From assembly GCF_900156405.1 (NCBI RefSeq), contig NZ_FTNN01000011.1:62001-126000 (forward strand): 64,000 nt of DNA, written 5' to 3'. The position numbers were made by a program, and so were the translations under genes. This document shows positions 39,653 through 50,294 of the stretch, one piece after another. The notes below the pieces were generated by a model that was not told where the DNA came from, ran no database searches, and was given only the letters and a program-made list of their open reading frames with translations. This DNA comes from Shewanella morhuae (GTDB taxonomy: Bacteria > Pseudomonadota > Gammaproteobacteria > Enterobacterales > Shewanellaceae). Each line of letters opens with the position of its first letter. The stretch's first letter is position 1.

Positions 39653-40086
39653 TTCTCAAGCACTTCTTTCTGCAATGCTAAAGTTGAACTAATTTTAGTG
39701 TGACTCGTTGAAGCTGTTGAGGTGGTTGTTAAAACTCTTGTGGTTTCATTCATCTGTTTAGGCTGGCAAGTACTCACCACGACGGCGTCTTCTGCTGATA
39801 AATCCAGTTCTAAATCCGTTATGGGTATACAGCAGCAAGGCAAACATTCGTCGTGTTTAAGCTCGGCCAATGGCTCGCTTAAATAGCAGACTTTACCGCT
39901 GATGATTCGTGTTTTACAGGCACCGCAAAAACCGTTGCGACACTCTGAAAATATTTTGACCTTTTTGGTTTCGAGCGCTTGCAGCAAAGTGCCGTATTGC
40001 TCACTAAAGAGTAATACGGGCTGACCTTGCAGACGCACAATCGGCGCCTTAGTAAACAGTTTTTTATGTGATGTTTTTGAGGTCAT
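39649..40086 (-). CDS. yfaE: 2Fe-2S ferredoxin-like protein YfaE, cofactor maintenance for ribonucleotide reductase
   Basis: YfaE reduces the diferric site of NrdB to regenerate the tyrosyl radical. The plant-type ferredoxin motif is present: ECRNGFCGACKTRI gives three cysteines and the fourth lies in LPCCCIP. The 145 residues exceed the usual 80-100: a tail of about 45 residues after the ferredoxin fold is Ser/Thr-rich (TTTSTASTSHTK) and looks unstructured. It lies five bases downstream of nrdB, the same order as in E. coli. Confidence 0.9.
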   Translation of the reverse strand: MTSKTSHKKLFTKAPIVRLQGQPVLLFSEQYGTLLQALETKKVKIFSECRNGFCGACKTRIISGKVCYLSEPLAELKHDECLPCCCIPITDLELDLSAEDAVVVSTCQPKQMNETTRVLTTTSTASTSHTKISSTLALQKEVLEN

Positions 40087-40091
40087 CTTGA

Positions 40092-41222
40092 TTACAGATC
40101 GAAATCAAGAAACTCATCGCCATCAACCGCAGAGTCGATTTGGCCAACAAGGTAAGAAGAAACTTCCACTTCCTGAGGTGCGACTTGCACAGCATCACTT
40201 TCTAACCAGCTTTTCATCCAAGGTAATGGATTGGTTATTTCAGGATACGGTTGTGGTAGGTTAACCGACTTCATGCGTTGGTTTGTAATAAACTCCACAT
40301 ATTGGCAAAGGATTTGCTCGTTTAAGCCAATCATAGAACCATCTTTAAACAGGTATTTCGCCCATTCTTTTTCTTGCTCTGCCGCCTTATAAAATAAATC
40401 GAAGGCTTCTTGCTGGCACTGGGCAGCAATTTCACCCATTTCAGGATCGTCTTTACCGCCCTGCATGATGCTCAAAATATGCTGAGTGCTGTTTAAGTGT
40501 AAGGCTTCATCACGGGCGATTAAGCGAATGATTTTCGCGTTACCTTCCATTAGTTTACGTTCAGCAAAGGCAAAAGAGCAGGCAAAGCTAACATAGAAGC
40601 GAATCGCTTCTAAGGCATTGACTGACATCATGCACAAGTACAAGGCTTTTTTCAGCGTGCGAGTGTTAACGATGATTTCTTTACCATCGATAACGTGGGT
40701 ACCTTCGCCGAGTAAATGGAATGCTTGGGTTAATTGTATTAAGTGATCGTAATAAGCGGCGATATCGGTTGCACGACTTAAGATCTCTTTGTTTACCACG
40801 ATATCATCAAAAATCACCGAAGGATCGTTAACGATATTACGGATGATGTGCGTGTATGAACGCGAATGAATCGTCTCAGAAAAAGACCACGTTTCTATCC
40901 ACGTTTCTAATTCTGGTAGCGATACTAAAGGTAAAAAGGCCACATTTGGCGAGCGACCTTGGATCGAGTCGAGCAAGGTTTGATATTTCAGGTTAGAAAT
41001 AAAAATATGCTTTTCATGATCAGGTAATGCGCTGTAGTCGATTTTGTCACGACTAACGTCTACTTCTTCTGGACGCCAAAAAAAAGATAGCTGTTTTTCT
41101 ATCAGTTTTTCGAACACTTCATATTTTTGTTGATCGTAGCGGGCCACATTGACCGATTGACCAAAAAACATCGGTTCGCGGGTGGCATCGTTAGGTGTTT
41201 GACAAAAGGTAGAGTAGGCCAT
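40092..41222 (-). CDS. nrdB: Ribonucleoside-diphosphate reductase class Ia, beta subunit
   Basis: NrdB holds the di-iron tyrosyl radical cofactor. The radical tyrosine is in [11 protein letters not shown], and iron ligands are seen in ETIHSR, LLGEGTH and [13 protein letters not shown]. The C-terminal tail that docks to NrdA ([20 protein letters not shown], shown at its end) is intact. ATG 41222 (MAYSTFCQ) aligns with the E. coli start and gives 376 residues; a TTG at 41237 would add five. It lies 85 bases after nrdA in one operon. Confidence 0.97.
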   Translation of the reverse strand: MAYSTFCQTPNDATREPMFFGQSVNVARYDQQKYEVFEKLIEKQLSFFWRPEEVDVSRDKIDYSALPDHEKHIFISNLKYQTLLDSIQGRSPNVAFLPLVSLPELETWIETWSFSETIHSRSYTHIIRNIVNDPSVIFDDIVVNKEILSRATDIAAYYDHLIQLTQAFHLLGEGTHVIDGKEIIVNTRTLKKALYLCMMSVNALEAIRFYVSFACSFAFAERKLMEGNAKIIRLIARDEALHLNSTQHILSIMQGGKDDPEMGEIAAQCQQEAFDLFYKAAEQEKEWAKYLFKDGSMIGLNEQILCQYVEFITNQRMKSVNLPQPYPEITNPLPWMKSWLESDAVQVAPQEVEVSSYLVGQIDSAVDGDEFLDFDL

Positions 41223-41306
41223 GTTGCTATTTTCCAATGGGTAGGGATCTCACCTTAAGTGGATCCCTACACTTCTTATGTGTAAGAGTACCGTTAATGT
41301 AAAAAG

Positions 41307-43595
41307 TTATATTTTACATGCGCCGCCGGCACAACCGTCGTCTTCTTTCTCAAGGCTGGTAATGTCGTCGTGAGAATCTGACGCACCATCGCGAGTGTTA
41401 TGGTAATAAAGCGTTTTAACACCCAATTTATAAGCATTGAGCAAATCTTTCAGTAGTGTTTGCATCGGTACTTTACGACCTTCAAAACGTGAAGGGTCAT
41501 AGTTAGTGTTGGCCGAAATCGCTTGGTCAACAAACTTTTGCATAATACCTACTAGCTGTAAATAGCCGTCGTTACTTGGCATTTTCCACAGTAATTCATA
41601 GTTATCTTTTAGAGTGTCAAAGTCAGGCACTACTTGTTTCAGCTGGCCATCTTTACTCGATTTTACACTGATAAGACCGCGTGGTGGCTCAATACCATTA
41701 GTCGCATTAGAAATTTGCGATGAGGTTTCTGATGGCATTAATGCCGATAGTGTTGAGTTACGCAGGCCATATTGCTTAATATCGCTACGCAGTGATTCCC
41801 AGTCTAAGTGCAATGGTTCGGCACAAATTTTATCTAGGTCACGTTTGTAGGTATCGATAGGTAAAATACCTTGAGAGTAAGTGGTCTCGTGGAATAACGG
41901 ACATGCACCTTGCTCTTTAGCTAAGTTCATTGAGGCTTTCAGTAAATAGAACTGAATCGCTTCAAAGGTTCTGTGGGTGAGCGCATTGGCGCTACCATCA
42001 GAGTACTTCAGGCCATTTTTCGCTAAGTAGTTCGCAAAGTTAATCACGCCTATGCCTAAAGTACGGCGATTCATCGAGGCACGTTGTGCCGCCTTAATGG
42101 GGTAGTCTTGGTAATCTAATAAGTTATCTAGCGCTCGCACGGCCAGATCGGCTAATGGCTCAATATCAGATAATTCTTTGATAGAACCTAAATTTAGCGC
42201 CGACAAGGTACAAAGTGCGATTTCACCCTCAGGATCATCAATGTTGTTCAATGGTTTTGTCGGCAGGGCGATTTCAAGACACAGGTTAGATTGTCTGATC
42301 GGCGCGACTTTTGAATCGAACGGGCTGTGAGTATTGCAGTGATCTACGTTCTGTATGTAAATACGGCCAGTAGAAGCACGCTCTTGCATCATTAGTGAAA
42401 ATAGCTCAACGGCTTTGATAGCTTTTTTACGAATGCTGCTGTCTTGCTCATATTGCAGATATAAACGCTCAAATTCATTTTGATCTTCAAAGAAAGCATC
42501 ATACAGGCCAGGTACATCCGATGGACTGAATAGGCTGATATTTTCGCCTTTGATCAAACGTTGATACATCAGTTTATTCAGCTGCACGCCGTAGTCTAAA
42601 TGACGGATACGGTTATCTTCTACGCCGCGGTTATTTTTCAATACCAGCAGTGATTCGACTTCTAAGTGCCAAATTGGGTAGAACAAGGTCGCAGCACCAC
42701 CACGCACACCGCCTTGAGAACAAGACTTCACCGCGGTTTGGAAATACTTATAGAAAGGTAAACAACCTGTGTGGAAGGCTTCGCCACCACGGATTGGGCT
42801 ACCTAAGGCGCGAATACGACCAGCATTAATACCTATGCCCGCACGTTGGCTGACGTATTTCACAATCGACGAAGCTGTTGCGTTGATTGAATCTAAGCTG
42901 TCACCACATTCGATAAGTACGCAAGAACTGAACTGACGCGTTGGTGTACGTACACCCGCCATGATAGGCGTTGGTAGCGAAATTTTAAACGTCGACACAG
43001 CATCATAAAAATCTTTAACGTATTTCAGGCGCGTTTCTTTTGGGTAACGGGCAAATAAACACGCTGCCACCAAAATGTACAGAAATTGCGCGCTCTCGTA
43101 GATGTCGTGCGTGACACGGTTTTGAACTAAATACTTACCTTCAAGCTGTTTTACTGCAGCATAAGAGAAGTCCATATCGCGCCAATGGTCGATATAGGTA
43201 TCCATTACATCCAGTTCTTCGTGGGTGTAATCTTGTAAAATATGTTGATCGTATTTACCTAGTTCAACCAGCTTAGTCACATGAGCATACAATGCTGGCG
43301 GTTCGAACTGACCAAAGGCCTTCTTACGCAAATGAAACACCGCTAAACGGGCGGCAAGGAACTGATAGTCAGGTGCCTCTGGTGAAATTAAATCCGCCGC
43401 TGCTTTGATGATCGTTTCGTGGATAGCTTCAGTCGGGATGCCATCAAAAAACTGTAGGTGTGAGCGAAGTTCAACTTCAGAAACAGAAACGTTTTTTAAT
43501 CCCTTGGCTGCCCAAGTAATTACGCGGTGAATTTTGTCGAGATCGATGTTTTCACGATCGCCACAACGTTTTGTGACTGTCATAGTGCTTTTCAT
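41307..43595 (-). CDS. nrdA: Ribonucleoside-diphosphate reductase class Ia, alpha subunit
   Basis: NrdA reduces ribonucleotides under aerobic conditions. The ATP-cone sits at the N-terminus (VTKRCGDRENIDLDKIHR), the active-site cysteines lie in SSCVLIECGDS, NLCLEIALPT and ALCTLSALNLGS, and the C-terminal swinging pair is CAGGACKI. The length of 762 residues matches E. coli (761) and the start MKSTMTVTKR aligns codon for codon in register. It is the first gene of nrdA-nrdB-yfaE, with NrdR-like boxes about 160-200 bases upstream. Confidence 0.98.
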   Translation of the reverse strand: MKSTMTVTKRCGDRENIDLDKIHRVITWAAKGLKNVSVSEVELRSHLQFFDGIPTEAIHETIIKAAADLISPEAPDYQFLAARLAVFHLRKKAFGQFEPPALYAHVTKLVELGKYDQHILQDYTHEELDVMDTYIDHWRDMDFSYAAVKQLEGKYLVQNRVTHDIYESAQFLYILVAACLFARYPKETRLKYVKDFYDAVSTFKISLPTPIMAGVRTPTRQFSSCVLIECGDSLDSINATASSIVKYVSQRAGIGINAGRIRALGSPIRGGEAFHTGCLPFYKYFQTAVKSCSQGGVRGGAATLFYPIWHLEVESLLVLKNNRGVEDNRIRHLDYGVQLNKLMYQRLIKGENISLFSPSDVPGLYDAFFEDQNEFERLYLQYEQDSSIRKKAIKAVELFSLMMQERASTGRIYIQNVDHCNTHSPFDSKVAPIRQSNLCLEIALPTKPLNNIDDPEGEIALCTLSALNLGSIKELSDIEPLADLAVRALDNLLDYQDYPIKAAQRASMNRRTLGIGVINFANYLAKNGLKYSDGSANALTHRTFEAIQFYLLKASMNLAKEQGACPLFHETTYSQGILPIDTYKRDLDKICAEPLHLDWESLRSDIKQYGLRNSTLSALMPSETSSQISNATNGIEPPRGLISVKSSKDGQLKQVVPDFDTLKDNYELLWKMPSNDGYLQLVGIMQKFVDQAISANTNYDPSRFEGRKVPMQTLLKDLLNAYKLGVKTLYYHNTRDGASDSHDDITSLEKEDDGCAGGACKI

Positions 43596-43752
43596 TTGAA
43601 GATAGGCCTTGGTTCTTATATCTGTTTAGGTGAGCAAGTTCACCGAACGTATCCTTGTAAAACAATCAATAACCGTCCCTTAAATATCGATGACTGAGTA
43701 AAAATAAGTCAATTAAGCGGCGAACTTCATAGTGTGTCTGATTGCTACCTAT

Positions 43753-43768
43753 ACACAAGATATGGTGT
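43753..43768. promoter_or_regulatory. NrdR box 1 (candidate)
   Basis: ACACAAGATATGGTGT matches the NrdR consensus ACACWATATATWGTGT at 14 of 16 positions. It lies upstream of nrdA, where NrdR represses in other bacteria. Confidence 0.65.
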
Positions 43769-43783
43769 TTTAAATTATCTGGG

Positions 43784-43799
43784 ATACAAGATAGTGAGG
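43784..43799. promoter_or_regulatory. NrdR box 2 (candidate, weaker)
   Basis: ATACAAGATAGTGAGG matches the consensus at 11 of 16 positions. It starts exactly 31 bases after box 1, the three-turn spacing known for paired NrdR boxes. Confidence 0.5.
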
Positions 43800-43838
43800 T
43801 TTGCCCCTATTTGCAAGCCTGAATTCAGGGGGTATCTT

Positions 43839-43847
43839 GTGGATATC
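43839..43847 (-). promoter_or_regulatory. DnaA-box-like nonamer
   Basis: TGTGGATAT differs at one position from TGTGGATAA, the complement of the DnaA box TTATCCACA. DnaA is known to control nrdAB in E. coli. A single near match is weak evidence. Confidence 0.3.
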
Positions 43848-43950
43848 TTGGGGGTAAGTCGATGCGTTAGTAGTGACTAACCTTGTAGGTCAATTTCAGG
43901 GTAGCATACACAGTTGCTGAATATCTTTTAAGCGATCTCTTGCTGAGATC

Positions 43951-43977
43951 GCGATCGCTACAATAAGCAGCGATCGC
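43951..43977. repeat. Inverted repeat built from two GCGATCGC octamers
   Basis: GCGATCGCT (43951-43959) and AGCGATCGC (43969-43977) form a nine-base stem around ACAATAAGC. A short T-run follows on the plus side only. It may be a terminator-like or protein-binding element. Confidence 0.7.
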
Positions 43978-44115
43978 TGTTTTTGGCTTAGCATTTTTTG
44001 AGCGACGTTACTGTTCCTTTCTAGTTCACCGCAAATGGCACAAATTATAATAGATGGTAAGCACCGTTTTTAGGCTAAATTAGCGCAATGACTCAGTATA
44101 ATGTTAATGCTTGCG

Positions 44116-44790
44116 TTAACAGGCTAGCCGCTCGATTAATGTTTGATGTAGCTGTTCAGGGCTTACAAAGTAGGCGTGAGCTGGCCACTGTAACGGCTTA
44201 TCGTTCTCCCCTAAATAACCCCATAGTGCCACGCCGCCTAACATGCCTGCAGCTTTGGCTGCCAGCAAATCGCGCTCAGCATCCCCAAGGTACAAAATCT
44301 GCGATGGGGCGCAGCCAAGTTGCTGTGCGCCTAACAACATTGGCGCTGTATGGGGTTTGGGATGCTTTGTCGAATCGCCGCTAATGATCACGGGCATTCG
44401 CAGGTGTAAATTTAGTTTTCGTAATAATGGACGGGTAAAGCGAGCAGGCTTATTGGTGATCACCCCAAACGGTATTTGTGTTAATTCGAGCCAATCGAGT
44501 AATGCTGCAATGCCTGTGAATAGCGCACAGTGATCGCCATTAATGCGCTGATAGTGGGCGAGCAACCCTTGCTGAACTTGAGTACGAAGATCATCCGCCG
44601 CATTGGGTATTGCCGCATCGACTAGGGCAAAACTGCCGTGGGATGCTGCGTAGCGCATGGCCGCTAACGGCTGCGCGGCGATGCCGACGTCCTGAAGACT
44701 TAAATTGAGGGCTTGTACTAGATCCGGCGCGGTATCGGCTAAAGTGCCGTCAAGATCGAACAGTACGCCTTTAATCTGCGTCAAGCTCAT
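44116..44790 (-). CDS. HAD-superfamily phosphatase, Gph/MupP type
   Basis: The product of 224 residues has HAD motif I (LFDLDGTLADTAPDL), motif II/III (VITNKPARFT, HPKPHTAPML) and motif IV (ILYLGDAERDLLAAKAAG), so it should be a phosphomonoesterase. Annotation pipelines usually name it phosphoglycolate phosphatase (gph). However, it directly follows ubiG, as does Pseudomonas aeruginosa MupP, an N-acetylmuramate 6-phosphate phosphatase of peptidoglycan recycling, and the same order ubiG, gyrA, serC is kept there. I start at ATG 44790, behind TAAGG, one base after the ubiG stop; a TTG at 44799 would add three codons. Confidence 0.8.
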   Translation of the reverse strand: MSLTQIKGVLFDLDGTLADTAPDLVQALNLSLQDVGIAAQPLAAMRYAASHGSFALVDAAIPNAADDLRTQVQQGLLAHYQRINGDHCALFTGIAALLDWLELTQIPFGVITNKPARFTRPLLRKLNLHLRMPVIISGDSTKHPKPHTAPMLLGAQQLGCAPSQILYLGDAERDLLAAKAAGMLGGVALWGYLGENDKPLQWPAHAYFVSPEQLHQTLIERLAC

Positions 44791-44791
44791 A

Positions 44792-45889
<1,098 letters not shown>

Positions 45890-48649
45890 ATGACTGATCT
45901 GGCATCATCTATTTCGCCAATTAATATCGAAGACGAACTAAAGAATTCGTACCTTGATTACGCCATGAGCGTGATCGTGGGACGTGCATTACCGGACGTG
46001 CGTGACGGCTTAAAGCCAGTACATCGACGCGTTTTGTTTGCCATGAGTGAATTGAAGAACGATTGGAACAAGCCTTACAAAAAATCTGCCCGTGTGGTCG
46101 GTGACGTAATCGGTAAATATCACCCCCATGGTGACTCTGCTGTTTATGACACTATCGTCCGTATGGCCCAGCCATTCTCACTGCGTTACACCTTAGTTGA
46201 CGGCCAAGGTAACTTCGGTTCGGTTGACGGTGACAGTGCAGCGGCAATGCGTTATACCGAAATCCGTATGGATAAGTTAGCGCACCAATTACTGGCTGAC
46301 CTTGAAAAAGAGACGGTTGATTTCGTCCCTAACTACGACGGCACAGAACTCATTCCAGCGGTTATGCCTACACGTATCCCTAACCTGTTAATTAACGGTT
46401 CATCGGGTATTGCGGTCGGCATGGCAACCAACATCCCACCACATAACTTAACGGAAGTGGTGAAAGGCTGTTTGGCACTGATTGAAGAACCTTCACTGTC
46501 GATTGAACAGTTGATGGAATACATCCCAGGTCCGGATTTCCCGACAGCGGCGATTATCAATGGTCGTAAAGGCATTATTGATGCCTATAAAACTGGCCGT
46601 GGCCGCGCAATTATGCGTGCACTGGCAGATGTGGAAACCGAAGATAATGGCCGTGAACGCATTATCGTGACTGAAATCCCTTATCAAGTGAACAAAGCCC
46701 GCTTAATCGAGAAGATTGCCGAGCTGGTTAAAGATAAAAAGCTTGAAGGGATCAGCGGGCTACGCGACGAGTCTGATAAAGACGGTATGCGTATTGTTAT
46801 CGAAATTAAGCGCGGCGAAGTGGGCGAGGTAGTATTAAATAACCTTTATGCTCAAACGCAAATGCAGTGTTCTTTCGGGATTAACATGGTAGCCCTGACC
46901 AATGGTCAGCCTAAGCTATTTAACCTTAAAGAAATGCTCGAATGCTTTATTCTGCATCGTCGTGAAGTCGTAACGCGCCGTACTGTATTCGAATTACGTA
47001 AGGCCCGTGAGCGCGCCCATATTCTGGAAGCTCTCGCGGTTGCACTGGCCAACATTGATCCGATTATTGCACTGATCAAAGCCTCGCCTACGCCTGCTGA
47101 AGCCAAAATTAAATTGGTTGAACAAGGTTGGGAATTAGGTCACGTTCAAGGCATGCTTGAAAAAGCGGGCGATGACGCCGCGCGTCCTGAGTGGTTAGAA
47201 CCAGAATATGGCATTCGTGACGGTCAATATTTCCTGACTGAACAACAAGCTCAAGCAATTCTTGAATTGCGCTTACACCGTTTAACCGGTCTAGAGCACG
47301 ATAAAATCATTGCTGAATACGAAGAGCTACTCGAATTTATTGCAGGTTTACTGTTTATTCTGCGTAGTCCTGAACGTCTAATGGAAGTGATCAAGGAAGA
47401 ACTTGTTCAAATTCTTGAAGAATATGGCGATGCCCGCCGTACAGTGATTAATGCCAACGAAGTGGATATGAGTCTTGAAGACTTGATCAACGAAGAAGAC
47501 GTTGTCGTAACACTGTCGCACTTAGGCTATGCCAAGTACCAACCGTTGACCGATTACCAAGCCCAGCGCCGTGGTGGTAAAGGTAAAGCCGCGACGAAAG
47601 TGAAAGACGAAGATTTCGTCGAGAAGCTACTCGTTGCCAATACCCATGACACTATTTTGTGCTTCTCAGACTTTGGTAAGATGTACTGGCTTAAGGTGTA
47701 TCAATTACCACTGGCGAGCCGTACGGCCCGCGGCCGTCCAATTGTTAACTTATTACCGTTAGCCGATGGCGAACGCATTACTGCGATTCTGCCAGTACGT
47801 GAATACGCCGCTGATAAATACATCATCATGGCGACCTCACACGGTACTGTGAAGAAAACTGCACTGACTGCTTATAGCAACCCACGTGCCAACGGCATTA
47901 TTGCCGTTAACCTTAAAGACGGTGACCAACTGATCGGTGTCGACATTACTAATGGTGATGACGAAATCATGTTGTTCTCCAACGAAGGTAAAGTGGTACG
48001 CTTTGGTGAGAAAGTGCGTGATTCAGAAACCGGCCAAGTGAAAACCGATCCCGAAACTGGCGAAGAAGTCTTGTCCTTACGCCCAATGGGCCGTACAGCA
48101 ACTGGCGTTCGTGGTATTCGTTTAGAAGAAGGTCAAAAAGTCGTGTCACTTATCGTACCTAAAGGCGATGGTGCAATTTTGACTGTGACCGAAAACGGTT
48201 ATGGTAAACGGACTCAATTGTCTGAATATCCAGCGAAGAGCCGTGCGACTAAAGGTGTGGTTTCAATCAAGGTGAGCGAGCGTAACGGCGCGGTCGTTGG
48301 CGCAGTTCAAGTCGGTCTTAACGACGAACTGATGCTCATCAGCGATAAAGGCACTTTGGTGCGTACACCGGCGGGCGGCGTGTCTATTATTGGCCGTAAC
48401 ACGCAAGGTGTAACGATTATCCGCACCGCAGGCGACGAGAAAGTGGTTGGCTTGCAACGTATTGATGAAATCCAAATTGATGAGGATGAAGTCGAACTGG
48501 ATGAAAACGGCTTACCGATTGTTCCCGTCGTGGTTGAAGGCGAATTAGCTGACCAACCTCTCGATGACCAGCTTGATGAAGAGCTGGATGATGAGGAAGA
48601 GTTGGATGAAGACGACGAGCTTGCTGATGATGAGCAAGACGAAGAGTAA
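45890..48649 (+). CDS. gyrA: DNA gyrase subunit A
   Basis: GyrA cuts and rejoins DNA in the supercoiling reaction. ATG 45890 ([20 protein letters not shown]) gives 919 residues and puts the quinolone-resistance residues at the E. coli numbers: Ser83 and Asp87 in HGDSAVYD, both wild type. The catalytic tyrosine is in [10 protein letters not shown]. The C-terminal pinwheel has its GyrA box (QRRGGKGK). The tail is strongly acidic (many Asp/Glu from about residue 870 to the end), typical of gammaproteobacterial GyrA. The frame is open 26 codons further upstream, but without support. A strong terminator follows. Confidence 0.97.
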   Translation: MTDLASSISPINIEDELKNSYLDYAMSVIVGRALPDVRDGLKPVHRRVLFAMSELKNDWNKPYKKSARVVGDVIGKYHPHGDSAVYDTIVRMAQPFSLRYTLVDGQGNFGSVDGDSAAAMRYTEIRMDKLAHQLLADLEKETVDFVPNYDGTELIPAVMPTRIPNLLINGSSGIAVGMATNIPPHNLTEVVKGCLALIEEPSLSIEQLMEYIPGPDFPTAAIINGRKGIIDAYKTGRGRAIMRALADVETEDNGRERIIVTEIPYQVNKARLIEKIAELVKDKKLEGISGLRDESDKDGMRIVIEIKRGEVGEVVLNNLYAQTQMQCSFGINMVALTNGQPKLFNLKEMLECFILHRREVVTRRTVFELRKARERAHILEALAVALANIDPIIALIKASPTPAEAKIKLVEQGWELGHVQGMLEKAGDDAARPEWLEPEYGIRDGQYFLTEQQAQAILELRLHRLTGLEHDKIIAEYEELLEFIAGLLFILRSPERLMEVIKEELVQILEEYGDARRTVINANEVDMSLEDLINEEDVVVTLSHLGYAKYQPLTDYQAQRRGGKGKAATKVKDEDFVEKLLVANTHDTILCFSDFGKMYWLKVYQLPLASRTARGRPIVNLLPLADGERITAILPVREYAADKYIIMATSHGTVKKTALTAYSNPRANGIIAVNLKDGDQLIGVDITNGDDEIMLFSNEGKVVRFGEKVRDSETGQVKTDPETGEEVLSLRPMGRTATGVRGIRLEEGQKVVSLIVPKGDGAILTVTENGYGKRTQLSEYPAKSRATKGVVSIKVSERNGAVVGAVQVGLNDELMLISDKGTLVRTPAGGVSIIGRNTQGVTIIRTAGDEKVVGLQRIDEIQIDEDEVELDENGLPIVPVVVEGELADQPLDDQLDEELDDEEELDEDDELADDEQDEE

Positions 48650-48662
48650 TTAAGTGTCACAT

Positions 48663-48694
48663 AAACGAGCGTCCAATTGGACGCTCGTTTTTTT
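48663..48694 (+). terminator. Intrinsic terminator of gyrA
   Basis: AAACGAGCGTCC pairs perfectly with GGACGCTCGTTT around AATT, then TTTT. Confidence 0.93.
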
Positions 48695-48750
48695 GATGGG
48701 TTATTTGTCATTAAGAACATCAATAATGGTTGGGATTAAGGAGAGTATCA

Positions 48751-49842
48751 GTGAGCGCGATTTATAATTTCTGTGCTGGACCAGCAATGTTACCTACAGC
48801 GGTAATGCAAAAAGCACAACAGGAATTACTTGATTGGAATGGCCAAGGCGTTTCCGTGATGGAAATCAGCCACCGAAGTAAAGAGTTCATCGCGCTAACT
48901 GAGCAAGCCGAGTCCGATTTACGTGAACTGATGCAAATCCCTGCTAATTACCATGTGCTATTTATGCACGGCGGTGGTCGTGGACAATTCTCTGCTGTCG
49001 TGAATAATTTTCTCGGTGAGCAAGGTAGAGCCCTGTATTTAGTCAGCGGTCAGTGGTCGTCAGCCGCATTAGCCGAAGCGCAAAAGCTCGCGGGTGAAGC
49101 GCAAATTGACAGTCGCAACATTGTTGAAAAACACAATGGACTCAATACCGTTATCTTGCCTGATTTACATAAAATTGATGCCGATTATCGCTATGTTCAC
49201 TACTGTCCAAATGAGACCGTCGATGGTATCGAAATTTTTGATGAGTTAGACTCGCCTTGGCCGATTATTGCCGATTTATCGTCAACCATCATGTCCCGTG
49301 AAATCGATGTCAGCCGCTATGGCTTGATTTACGCTGGCGCGCAAAAGAACATTGGGCCATCGGGTTTGTCGATAGTGATTGTACGCGATGACATGCTAAA
49401 ACTGCCGAGTTTATCGCAGTCGTCCATTATGGATTATCGGCTTCAAGTCGAGCACGGTTCTATGTTCAATACGCCACCTACCTTTGCTTGGTACCTTGCC
49501 GCAGAGGTTTTTGCTTGGCTTAAATCCATTGGCGGTATTGCGAGCATTGCGAAAGTTAATCAACAAAAAGCGCAGATGTTATATCAGTGTATTGATGGTA
49601 ATGCGTTTTACCGTAATGGTGTCATTGCAGCTAACCGCTCACAAATGAACGTGACTTTCCAGTTAGTTAACGAAGCGCTCGATGGTGAGTTCTTAAAGCA
49701 AGCGCAAATTGCCGGACTCGTCGCCTTAAAAGGACATCGTATTGTCGGTGGTATGCGCGCGAGCCTTTACAATGCGATGCCACTTGAAGGCGTAGCTGCG
49801 CTCGTCAAGTTTATGAATGAATTTGCTGCTAAGCATAGCTAA
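48751..49842 (+). CDS. serC: Phosphoserine aminotransferase
   Basis: SerC makes phosphoserine for serine synthesis and also acts in pyridoxal phosphate synthesis. The start is GTG 48751, eight bases after AAGGAG, giving 363 residues that begin [15 protein letters not shown]. The PLP lysine is in [22 protein letters not shown] and HGGGRGQF are cofactor and substrate contacts. It lies 100 bases after gyrA and has its own terminator. Confidence 0.97.
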   Translation: MSAIYNFCAGPAMLPTAVMQKAQQELLDWNGQGVSVMEISHRSKEFIALTEQAESDLRELMQIPANYHVLFMHGGGRGQFSAVVNNFLGEQGRALYLVSGQWSSAALAEAQKLAGEAQIDSRNIVEKHNGLNTVILPDLHKIDADYRYVHYCPNETVDGIEIFDELDSPWPIIADLSSTIMSREIDVSRYGLIYAGAQKNIGPSGLSIVIVRDDMLKLPSLSQSSIMDYRLQVEHGSMFNTPPTFAWYLAAEVFAWLKSIGGIASIAKVNQQKAQMLYQCIDGNAFYRNGVIAANRSQMNVTFQLVNEALDGEFLKQAQIAGLVALKGHRIVGGMRASLYNAMPLEGVAALVKFMNEFAAKHS

Positions 49843-50294
49843 GCGCGCACGGTTCTAAACGCACATAGTATCGTTTTTTATGCCCGTATTAATCTTGTGT
49901 GATTGCTAAAAATCTTTTGTAAAATAATTTTATACATAAAAAGCGAATGCATTTAGTATTCGCTTTTTATTTATACCATCCTCACATCATCTCAAAATAA
50001 ACGACATCTACACTCAACTATATGTAATCACACTCTATTTTTCTGTGTATGTCTTGATAATGAGTCATTAGAGTACGGCCTAACACGATTAGCTAAGTCA
50101 TTTAAGGAGCACTCAATATCAGTATCGTATCTGCCTAATCTCACTTAATCAGATTTTTCGATTACGTTTAGTTTTACTTTCGTCATTTATATTTTACATA
50201 TTTACGTAATCTGTATGGCTTTTTAAACGAAAGCCTGATTATAATTTCGTTCTCTCATGGTGCTGTTCTCAATAATTAGTGACTACTAAATCAA
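49843..50294. other. Intergenic region between serC and the puuA-like gene
   Basis: About 450 AT-rich bases with the serC terminator at its left end and a TATAAT (50240-50245), 50 bases before the next start, that may be its -10 box. No frame is supported. Confidence 0.4.
49938..49970 (+). terminator. Intrinsic terminator of serC
   Basis: AAAAAGCGAAT pairs with ATTCGCTTTTT around a nine-base loop, ending in T-run. Confidence 0.88.

Larger units (their letters stand above)
43596..44115. other. Control region of the nrd operon and downstream end of the HAD phosphatase gene
   Basis: About 520 bases without a gene. It holds two NrdR-like boxes, a four-copy TATCTTG/CAAGATA set, a DnaA-box-like nonamer and a GCGATCGC hairpin, listed separately. 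Confidence 0.6.

Noticed and set aside
44088..44384. Plus-strand frame opposite the HAD phosphatase gene
   Set aside because: It is the antisense of a clear gene, with no motif.
48307..48723. Minus-strand serine-rich frame opposite the end of gyrA
   Set aside because: The serine runs are only the complement of the Asp/Glu codons of the GyrA acidic tail.
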